Below, piece after piece: positions 1 to 5,509 of a DNA stretch of 9,182 nt (position 1 is its first letter; every line of letters starts with the position of its first letter). This DNA comes from Candidatus Sumerlaeota bacterium. Lineage in GTDB: Bacteria; CG03; SLGR01. The DNA lies in NCBI GenBank assembly GCA_007136585.1, contig SLGR01000127.1, positions 1-9,182 on the forward strand, in the 5' to 3' direction. The notes under the pieces are model-generated. The model ran no database searches. It saw only the letters and a list, made by a program, of their open reading frames with translations, and had not been told where the DNA came from. The position numbers and the translations under genes are program-made.

Positions 1-3000
1 CGGGGAACCGGTTCGTCGACGGGGTCTGCAGGATATGGATACCGCCGGATAAGGCCCAGAAAATCGGGGAACCGGATTCGCAGCACCGCCCGCTGCCCAA
101 GGCGTTCTTTATAACTCTGGACCTTAATAACGAGGCCGAACCGGGCAGGACTATAAGGCTTACCCTGGATGAACCTTCAAATATAGTTCTTTCCCAGCCG
201 AATGTTATGAGCGGGGAGAACCTTCCTTTTACAACGGAGGTATCAACCGTGGTAGCCTCCCCGAGGGTTATGACAGTTACTCCCGAGAGCCGGGCCCCCG
301 AGTGGACGGAGCAGGGGACCAGAAACATACTTATGGCTACCCTGGACCTCAGGGTGGACGGTTATAAAATAGACTGGGAGGAGATGATGATGGTCCGGGT
401 AGGTAACGAACTCTCCAGGGACAGTGACTTCTCCAGGGTGGCGGTTTACCGTAACGTTTCTTCGCACGATCCCGGCGAGGTTCCTCCTTTCTTCCCTGAC
501 GCTGATGTTCTGGTAGCGACCGGGACCGTCGTGGACGGGGCGGTACGGCTTAATTTCAAGGAGCAGTACGGCGCCCAGGAGGTTGATACCCAGGAGCGGT
601 ACTGGTTCATTGTAGCCGATATAGCCCCTTACGCGGAGCCCGGAGCCGAGGTGGGGCTCCGGATAGGGGACAGGTCCTACTTTACGGTTGATTATCCTCA
701 CTCGGTAAGCGAGGAGAATATACCTTTTGAGACGGGGCATATGGAGATACGGCCTACACAGGATACGCTCCTTGTTACACCCGAGGATAACCCTCCCGGT
801 TATGTAACCCAGGGGGATTCCATAGATTACCTGCTTTATATGCGCGATCTATATAACGAGGGAAAGATAGAGGAAGAGCCCCGGCGCCCCTACTACTTTA
901 CGTCTCTTATAATGAGGTCTGACGATAACGCTGTCATCTGGACAGGGATGGACCTTCATCTGGAAGGAACCGCCGGAGACGGGGATGTGGCAAGCGCCCG
1001 CATATACCGGGATACCGGTGGAGAGGGTATATTTGACCCGAGGAGCGACGAGCTTGTAAGCGATGCGATGAACGTCTTCATTGACGGGGTAAGCAGTGTT
1101 GATTTCAGGGAGGCCAGGTTTCAGACGATAACTACCGAACCCAAGGTGTACTTCATAGTCCTGGAGATAGCAAACCTTGCCCGTGTGGGAAGAAGGGCGG
1201 GTTTCAGTTTTACCCAAAGGGATTTCAGGTACGAGGGGGATTCCGATTCCGTGGCCCCGGTTGAGTTTACCTCGTCGCAGCCCGAGATCCGGGAGTTCAC
1301 TGATACGGTCAGGATAATCCCCGAAAGGGATTCCGGAGGCAGACCCTATACACCAGAGAGAGCCGTGCAGGGAGAGCGGGATGTCCTGGTAGACCAGTTT
1401 GTCCTTACCACGAGGAACCCCGACCCGAATATACCGGCATCGGAAGCGGTATGGAGCGGGGTGAGGTTAGATCTGACGGGCGAGTCCGTAATAGAAGATA
1501 TAGAATCTGTAAAGATATACTATGACTCAAATAATAACGGAATCTTTGAACCCGACTCGGATGTACTTATAACTTCAGGCGAGGATATCTTCCGGGAGGG
1601 TAGAAACGCCCATATTGAGCTTACAGAGCCCCAGACGCTCGGGCCGCGCTCAAGAAGGTATTTTATAGTCTACGATCTTGCGGTTGACGCCGAACCGGGG
1701 CACGCCCCCGGCTCCCGCGTAGCCTCCCCGGGTATATTTTCAATAAGCGGGGAGAACGAGATGGCCGATCAGCCCGATACCTACCCGGTCGAGAGCGGCG
1801 ATATATTCATAGATACTATGCGGATGGATTTTGTGACTTCGGACCCGACCCTTGATATTACAGGAGCCAAGCAGGGTGAGAGGGGTGTCCCGGTATGCAG
1901 GTTTACGGTAAGGGTGGATTCGGAGACCGCCGCGGGAGCCGGCGGGAGCCCGACCCTTGACCGTATACGCGTAAGGCGGGTTGAACATCCTTTCAGCTCC
2001 AGTGACGCGGATATAGAGTCAGTGAGAATATACTACGCACCTGACGGGGCCGCGGAACTTGATACAGATTCCGCCGTTCTTGTCTCTTCGGGTCAGGACA
2101 GGTTTATAAACGCTGCGGCGGAGGTGCTTATTTCCACGCATAACGTGATAACAACGCAGGAGAAGACATTTTTCATAGCCGTTGATATCCATCAGGAAGC
2201 CGATGTAAATCATAAACTGCTCTCCATAGCGCTTGATACTAACGAGAACGATATAATTTCCCTGACCCCGTCCCAGAGGATAATAAACCAGCGCGGCGGT
2301 ATGCCCGAGGAGCCTTTCTATATGTCTTCTTACCTGCCTATAAGGCACGAGTTTACCCCTACGACCCCCGTTGTTGAAGTAAGCAGTTGGGTAAACTCCG
2401 CCACCACTGTAAGAGGGGAATGGAGTTCGGCTACCAACTCCGAGTTCGGTATACGCCATAACCAGTACAGAGCGGGCAGATACGATATCTATTCGGATGA
2501 AGGGTGGAGCGACCTGGGGCCGACAACGGATTCGGCGGGGACCTCCAGCGCCGAGGCCACCATACACGGTCTTACCCTGGAACACGGGGAGAGGTACCAG
2601 TACCACGTAAGGACCTGGACCCGCGACGCTGAGGGTAATATGTACGCTTCCGACGTTGGTGTTGCCGAGTTCAGGGTTGACCTTAACCCGCCGACAAAGC
2701 CCGGCCAGCCTGTTCCGCAGCAGGTTGTGCAGGATATACCTCTTACCGATTTTAACGTAAGCTGGGGGGCCTCCTACGATAACGCTACCGATGCCGAGAG
2801 CGGTGTAGCCCGCTACGAGATACAGGAAAGAAGGGATACATCGCCCGTCTGGAGAACCGTGGATTACGTCGACGGCGACCGGCTGAATATATTCATCCAG
2901 GACAAGGAACCCGGGCATTTCTATTTCTACCGGATCCGGGCCCAGGATGAGGCGGGGAACTGGAGCGAATGGTCGGAAATATCCGAGCCGGCTCTGACAG

Positions 3001-3329
3001 GTGTGCCTTCGCGGGTTGTATCGCAGGTATCAAACTACCCCAACCCCGCAAGGTTTGACCAGGGTGACGAGAAGACAACCATAACCTATATACTTAACCA
3101 GGATGCTGAGGTCGAGGTATACCTTTACGATCTTATGGGGCATCTTGTAAGAGAGTGGAAGTTTGCCAAGTCCGCTCCCGGAGGACGACAAGGGCCCAAC
3201 TCGTTTGACTGGTTCGGGGATAACGAGCGTGGCGCGGATGTCGCCAAAGGCGGGTATATACTGCGTATAGTCGTAAAGTCGGACGAGGGGACAATGGAAG
3301 AGACCCGGCGAATAGCCATAATAAGGTAG
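1..3329 (+). CDS. Large secreted repeat / FN3 / C-terminal sorting-domain protein (5' partial)
   Basis: The frame is open from base 3 to the TAG at 3327-3329 (1108 visible codons). No start is needed inside the window: the repeat pattern already runs before the first good ATG at 207, so the gene begins upstream. The N-terminal two thirds are five related units of about 170 residues. Each carries a beta-strand signature of the type (Y/F)FIVxDIAxxAEPG and, in complete units, an IxSVxIYxDxNxxGxF...SDVL segment. Two fibronectin-III-like domains follow (about 2355-2685 and 2690-3005; the second has the typical DEAGNWSEWSE strand). The C-terminus (about 3019-3329) is a FlgD-Ig/type-A sorting-like domain: YPNPARF, then TxITYxL, VYLYDLMGHLVREW, FDWFGDN and GGYILRIVV. 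Such domains (family knowledge) target proteins for outer-membrane export or attachment. I infer a cell-surface adhesin or exported structural protein. The specific ligand or enzymatic role is not recognisable, and no catalytic motif is seen. Confidence 0.88.
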   Translation, partial: GNRFVDGVCRIWIPPDKAQKIGEPDSQHRPLPKAFFITLDLNNEAEPGRTIRLTLDEPSNIVLSQPNVMSGENLPFTTEVSTVVASPRVMTVTPESRAPEWTEQGTRNILMATLDLRVDGYKIDWEEMMMVRVGNELSRDSDFSRVAVYRNVSSHDPGEVPPFFPDADVLVATGTVVDGAVRLNFKEQYGAQEVDTQERYWFIVADIAPYAEPGAEVGLRIGDRSYFTVDYPHSVSEENIPFETGHMEIRPTQDTLLVTPEDNPPGYVTQGDSIDYLLYMRDLYNEGKIEEEPRRPYYFTSLIMRSDDNAVIWTGMDLHLEGTAGDGDVASARIYRDTGGEGIFDPRSDELVSDAMNVFIDGVSSVDFREARFQTITTEPKVYFIVLEIANLARVGRRAGFSFTQRDFRYEGDSDSVAPVEFTSSQPEIREFTDTVRIIPERDSGGRPYTPERAVQGERDVLVDQFVLTTRNPDPNIPASEAVWSGVRLDLTGESVIEDIESVKIYYDSNNNGIFEPDSDVLITSGEDIFREGRNAHIELTEPQTLGPRSRRYFIVYDLAVDAEPGHAPGSRVASPGIFSISGENEMADQPDTYPVESGDIFIDTMRMDFVTSDPTLDITGAKQGERGVPVCRFTVRVDSETAAGAGGSPTLDRIRVRRVEHPFSSSDADIESVRIYYAPDGAAELDTDSAVLVSSGQDRFINAAAEVLISTHNVITTQEKTFFIAVDIHQEADVNHKLLSIALDTNENDIISLTPSQRIINQRGGMPEEPFYMSSYLPIRHEFTPTTPVVEVSSWVNSATTVRGEWSSATNSEFGIRHNQYRAGRYDIYSDEGWSDLGPTTDSAGTSSAEATIHGLTLEHGERYQYHVRTWTRDAEGNMYASDVGVAEFRVDLNPPTKPGQPVPQQVVQDIPLTDFNVSWGASYDNATDAESGVARYEIQERRDTSPVWRTVDYVDGDRLNIFIQDKEPGHFYFYRIRAQDEAGNWSEWSEISEPALTGVPSRVVSQVSNYPNPARFDQGDEKTTITYILNQDAEVEVYLYDLMGHLVREWKFAKSAPGGRQGPNSFDWFGDNERGADVAKGGYILRIVVKSDEGTMEETRRIAIIR
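102..2210 (+). repeat. Five protein-level repeats of ~170 aa within the surface protein
   Basis: The anchor segment AFFITLDLNNEAEPG (102-146) recurs in diverged form at 597-644 (RYWFIVADIAPYAEPG), 1143-1190 (KVYFIVLEIANLARVG), 1653-1700 (RRYFIVYDLAVDAEPG) and 2163-2210 (KTFFIAVDIHQEADVN). The conserved Phe codons fall at 108, 606, 1152, 1662 and 2172, so the periods are 166, 182, 170 and 170 codons. Ahead of the anchor, the units share an (I/V)xSVxIYxD... strand, best seen near 1500-1570 and 2015-2090. The coordinates given span first to last anchor, not exact unit borders. The DNA copies are strongly diverged, so this is an old internal duplication. Confidence 0.75.
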
Positions 3330-3370
3330 TCCAGTGGAACTTATACAGGAAAAATTTAATAAGCTTAAAG

Positions 3371-3399
3371 TTGACAAAACCCGGAAACGGTGTTATTTA
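3371..3399 (+). promoter_or_regulatory. Sigma70-type promoter for the riboswitch-controlled operon
   Basis: A perfect -35 box TTGACA (3371-3376) is followed after 17 bases by TATTTA (3394-3399). The latter is preceded by TG at 3391-3392, giving an extended -10 (TGTTATTTA). Transcription would begin around 3405, about 45 bases before the aptamer. The -10 hexamer itself is only a moderate match. Position and spacing fit an independent promoter for the downstream operon, even though no terminator separates it from the preceding gene. Confidence 0.6.
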
Positions 3400-3449
3400 T
3401 CTATCGGAGCCGTATGGTTCCCTGTATGCTCATTTAAAGCATGTTATTG

Positions 3450-3535
3450 TGCTGATAAAGGCAACCATCGGGTAACCGATGCACGCAAAGTCACAGCACC
3501 GGGGTATGAAGCTCCGGTGGGCTGGTCTGCCGGCA
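3450..3535 (+). promoter_or_regulatory. Class-I cyclic-di-GMP (GEMM-I) riboswitch aptamer
   Basis: The order of conserved elements matches GEMM-I. These are the AAAGGCAACC segment (3457-3466), a hairpin ATCGG-GTAA-CCGAT (3467-3480) closed by a GNRA tetraloop, the hallmark GCACGCAAAGTC (3481-3492), a second hairpin CACCGGGG/CTCCGGTG (3497-3504 with 3512-3519) and a closing GGTCTGCCGG-type 3' segment. P1 can form from TGCTG (3450-3454) and CGGCA (3531-3535). Aligned by eye to the Vibrio Vc2 aptamer, the adenine stacked between the two ligand guanines would be A3487 and the guanine contacting one ligand base would be G3460. A guanine there favours c-di-GMP over cGAMP, but the strand is one A shorter than the usual GGCAAACC, so that alignment is not certain. 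With the terminator just downstream, it should control transcription into the PorV-like gene. Confidence 0.82.
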
Positions 3536-3564
3536 AGTGGGCTGACGGTAAGGCTTATTAAGGA

Positions 3565-3572
3565 GGGCTGTT
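3565..3572 (+). promoter_or_regulatory. Candidate antiterminator strand of the riboswitch expression platform
   Basis: GGGCTGTT here is exactly complementary over 8 bases to AACAGCCC (3654-3661) in the 3' half of the downstream terminator. Pairing the two would prevent terminator formation. GGGCTG also occurs at 3519-3524 (base of the aptamer) and 3539-3544 (just after P1), so several competing partners exist. A perfect CAGGC-AGGTA-GCCTG hairpin (3576-3590) lies between the strands. The direction of the switch cannot be settled by eye. Confidence 0.4.
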
Positions 3573-3629
3573 TCTCAGGCAGGTAGCCTGGTATATAAGT
3601 TTACCGGAAGCTTGGGCTTATTTTACTGA

Positions 3630-3670
3630 AACCGGGTTGTCTTTATCTTTAAGAACAGCCCGGTTTTTTT
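3630..3670 (+). terminator. Rho-independent terminator of the riboswitch
   Basis: AACCGGG (3630-3636) pairs with CCCGGTT (3659-3665). The stem continues with TTGT against ACAG (one G-U pair) and, after a bulged A, CTT against AAG. A run of seven T (3664-3670) follows directly. The hairpin ends 7 bases before the ATG at 3678, so it is an attenuator in a leader rather than the end of the upstream gene. Confidence 0.85.
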
Positions 3671-3677
3671 AAAGGTT

Positions 3678-5267
3678 ATGAGAAAGATAATAAAACAGAC
3701 AGCTCTTACAGCGGCAGCGGCCCTTTACCTGGGCGCGGTAGCCGGAATAGCGGTAAACTGGGCCGGTACGGGCCGGGGCGGTATGCCGGGAGCGTTTATG
3801 TCCTGGGGGGCCGGGGCGAGGTCTCTGGGGATGGGGAAGGCTTTTGTCTCTATTGCTGATGATGCTACGGCCACGTACTGGAACCCGGCGGGGCTTGCAG
3901 GTATTACAAGGAGCGAGCTTACTGCGCTTCATTCGGTCCTCTGGGGCGGGACCGTGTATGATTTTATAAGTTATGTCCAGCCTACCCGCGGCGGCGGAAC
4001 CTTCGGATTTTCCGGAACAAGGCTTTTTCTGGGAGGGTTTGAGGGCAGGGATGCCCAGAACAGGGTTACCCACGAGTTTGAGGATATCCAGAGCGCCTAC
4101 GGGGTCTCATACGGACAGAAAATACTTGATACACTCTCCATTGGGGCAACTCTTAAAAAGATGAGCCATACGCTTGATGACCACAAAAGCGGGAGCTATA
4201 TAGTGGATATGGGAGCCCTTTACTCCCCTGTTGATAACCTGAGCTTGGGGATGAATCTCCAGAACCTGCTTGCCGTGACATATGGCACTTCCGACGACCT
4301 TCCTATTGTGGCGAGGATGGGGCTTAGCTACAGGCTTCTCCGAGAGAGGCTAACCCTGGGAATGGATGTCCAGTCGGCCATCGGTTGGGAAATGGGTACC
4401 CCGCTGCACCTTGGGGCGGAGTACTGGGCCGCCAACTTCCTGGCCCTGCGGATGGGTATAGACCCGCAGGAGTTCAATATGGGGTTCGGGCTGAGGTACG
4501 AAGATTACGGTCTGGATTACGCCTACGCTTCCCACGAGCTCGGAGGGTCGCACAGGATATCGGCTTCAATAACTTTCGGGCGTTCCGTTGAAGCCCTCAA
4601 ACAGATGAGCAGCCGGGAGCACGAGGTGGAGGGGGACGCAGCTTACGAGGCGGGGCTTTACCGGGAGGCTGTGCGTAGTTACGAAAGGGCCTACAGTCTG
4701 AACCCGGATAACAGGGATCTTGCCAGAAAACTTGATATCATATCAAGGATAGCAGATATTATTCCGCGCAAGGTTGAAGATACAAATATAGGGAGACTTA
4801 TAAGGCAGGGGGTGAAAGAATATGTTGAGCATAATAACGCGCAGGTCCTGCTGCTTGCTCTTAACCATATACTCAGCGAGGACCCGGAGGACGAGGTCGC
4901 CCGGCGCCTTCTAAGGCTCTTAGGATCGCTGGAAGGGATACCGGAGCCGCGCATAAGGGTTCCCCGCGGCGTTACACTCACGGAGTATAAGCTTCACGAG
5001 GCTCTGCAGTACTTCTATGATGCCAGGTACTCGGAGGCTATCCGGGAGCTTCAGGATGTCCTTACAGTGGACCCCGGAAACGCGGCTGCGTATAAGAGGC
5101 TCGGTTCGGCTTTCTTTGCTATGGGAAACGAGGAAAGGGCCGTTGAGGCCTGGGAGGAGTCCCTGCGCAGGGATCCTTCAGACGATAATCTCCGGGATTT
5201 CCTGAATAACATCCCCGAACGGCAGAGAGATTTTGAGCCGGAGGAGATTATGGAGGAGATGAGATAA
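3678..5267 (+). CDS. PorV/PorQ-family outer-membrane protein with C-terminal TPR repeats
   Basis: The protein is 529 aa. A signal peptide is visible at residues 1-29 (RKIIKQ, then an Ala/Leu-rich core). The family signature follows at 44-77: GAGARSLGMGKAFVSIADDATATYWNPAGLAGI in outline (GARxLGMGxAFVxxADDATAxYWNPAGL). Alternating beta strands run to about residue 301, ending SHRISASITFG. This PorV/PorQ (UPF0164-like) region is an outer-membrane barrel; PorV itself shuttles type-A sorting-domain cargo in the type IX secretion system (family knowledge). The C-terminal 220 residues are helical, with TPR-like units near 313-347 and 434-511. They presumably face the periplasm, making the protein longer than a plain PorV-type barrel. 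The start is fixed by the signal peptide; AAAGG sits only 2 bases before ATG, directly after the terminator T-run. Its neighbours suggest a c-di-GMP-regulated, translocon-like or motility envelope complex. The upstream sorting-domain protein is a plausible partner (inference). Confidence 0.88.
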   Translation: MRKIIKQTALTAAAALYLGAVAGIAVNWAGTGRGGMPGAFMSWGAGARSLGMGKAFVSIADDATATYWNPAGLAGITRSELTALHSVLWGGTVYDFISYVQPTRGGGTFGFSGTRLFLGGFEGRDAQNRVTHEFEDIQSAYGVSYGQKILDTLSIGATLKKMSHTLDDHKSGSYIVDMGALYSPVDNLSLGMNLQNLLAVTYGTSDDLPIVARMGLSYRLLRERLTLGMDVQSAIGWEMGTPLHLGAEYWAANFLALRMGIDPQEFNMGFGLRYEDYGLDYAYASHELGGSHRISASITFGRSVEALKQMSSREHEVEGDAAYEAGLYREAVRSYERAYSLNPDNRDLARKLDIISRIADIIPRKVEDTNIGRLIRQGVKEYVEHNNAQVLLLALNHILSEDPEDEVARRLLRLLGSLEGIPEPRIRVPRGVTLTEYKLHEALQYFYDARYSEAIRELQDVLTVDPGNAAAYKRLGSAFFAMGNEERAVEAWEESLRRDPSDDNLRDFLNNIPERQRDFEPEEIMEEMR

Positions 5268-5332
5268 TGCCTGGGAGAAGGAAACCCGTGCCCTCGGTCT
5301 CTGTAAATGTATTTGAGGGTATTTTCAGGTGA
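5267..5332 (+). CDS. Possible 21-aa peptide ending RKPVPSVSVNVFEGIFR
   Basis: The ATG overlaps the stop of the PorV-like gene (TAATG at 5265-5269), a classic coupling arrangement. The frame ends in TGA at 5330-5332. Its last 17 residues match, with 12 identities, the C-terminal 17 residues of the next small frame. In the conserved codons every base difference is synonymous (AGG/CGG, GTG/GTA, CCC/CCG, AGG/AGA), which argues for selection on the peptide. It has no signal peptide or recognised family and is basic at the N-terminus. The same DNA could be a regulatory repeat with accidental coding capacity, so confidence is limited. Confidence 0.4.
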   Translation: MPGRRKPVPSVSVNVFEGIFR

Positions 5333-5474
5333 AACGTACATGAGCATAGACTCACAAAAAACGTTTAAAATACTGAGTCAGTCCCCGACGGCACGGGTTT
5401 CCTCATTCTCGCCTCCGGCTCCGAGGGGTTCCGTCCGAAGGACGCAACAAACCCGGAAACCCGTACCGCCGGAG
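5275..5474 (+). promoter_or_regulatory. Cluster of inverted repeats able to form alternative RNA structures
   Basis: GGAAACCCGTGCC (5280-5292) is the perfect reverse complement of GGCACGGGTTTCC (5390-5402), extended after a bulge by GAGAA (5275-5279) with TTCTC (5406-5410). The same middle strand can instead pair 12 of 13 with 5455-5467. Further possible stems are CTCCGGC/GCCGGAG (5413-5419, 5468-5474), GGGTT/AACCC (5426-5430, 5449-5453), CGTCC-GAA-GGACG (5432-5444) and GACTCA/TGAGTC (5349-5354, 5374-5379). I do not recognise a known riboswitch class here. Confidence 0.45.
5280..5334 (+). repeat. 55-bp direct repeat, copy 1
   Basis: This copy aligns without gaps to 5455-5509 (offset 175 bases), with 44 of 55 positions identical by hand count. 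Shared blocks are GGAAACCCGT, CTGTAAATGTA and GGTATTTTCAG followed by (G/A)TGAAA. Copy 1 has GTG AAA CGT ACA TGA where copy 2 has the fusion gene's start, ATG AAA AAA ACA. The repeat covers the end of the first small frame. Confidence 0.8.
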
Positions 5475-5507
5475 ACTGTAAATGTAGTAGTAGGTATTTT
5501 CAGATGA
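5340..5507 (+). CDS. Possible 55-aa basic Ser/Pro-rich small protein ending RKPVPPETVNVVVGIFR
   Basis: An ATG at 5340 lies 7 bases after AGGTGA (5327-5332), an excellent Shine-Dalgarno match. The frame reaches TGA at 5505-5507, overlapping the next ATG as ATGA, typical of coupled genes. An in-frame ATG at 5307 is a weaker alternative. The protein is Ser/Pro/Arg/Lys-rich with no hydrophobic segment. Its last 17 residues repeat the end of the preceding 21-residue frame. I recognise no family. The coupled position directly before the FliF-FliG fusion suggests a related role or translational control of it (inference). The stretch also contains several strong inverted repeats, so an RNA-structure explanation is the main rival. 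Confidence 0.42.
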   Translation: MSIDSQKTFKILSQSPTARVSSFSPPAPRGSVRRTQQTRKPVPPETVNVVVGIFR

Positions 5508-5509
5508 AA
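5455..5509 (+). repeat. 55-bp direct repeat, copy 2, running into the FliF-FliG start codon
   Basis: This is the second copy of the repeat at 5280-5334. It spans the end of the second small frame and the first two codons of the fusion gene (ATG at 5504). Because the offset of 175 is not a multiple of three, the two copies sit in different absolute frames, yet each is read in the same repeat phase by its own small frame. Confidence 0.8.

Noticed and set aside
2019-2918. A 299-codon open frame on the - strand
   Set aside because: It lies fully antisense to the repeat/FN3 region of the surface protein, whose domain content is clear; the antisense protein has no recognisable features.
3334-3561. 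A 75-codon open frame on the + strand after the surface-protein gene
   Set aside because: It runs through the promoter and the conserved riboswitch core, and its protein shows no family features or good start context; the RNA explains the sequence better.
3561-3566. AGGAGG Shine-Dalgarno sequence
   Set aside because: No ATG, GTG or TTG follows at a usable distance; it overlaps the candidate antiterminator strand instead.
3589-3597. TGGTATATA as an extended -10 promoter inside the riboswitch expression platform
   Set aside because: No -35 box is evident, and a start here would still meet the terminator at 3630-3670 without the aptamer; kept only as a weak possibility.
3669-4073. A 134-codon open frame on the - strand over the PorV-like gene start
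   Set aside because: It is antisense to the signal peptide and family signature of a well-supported gene and overlaps the terminator T-run.
5302-5328. Intron-like GTAAAT...TATTTTCAG pattern, present in both direct-repeat copies
   Set aside because: It resembles spliceosomal splice sites by chance; all other evidence is bacterial and nothing supports splicing.
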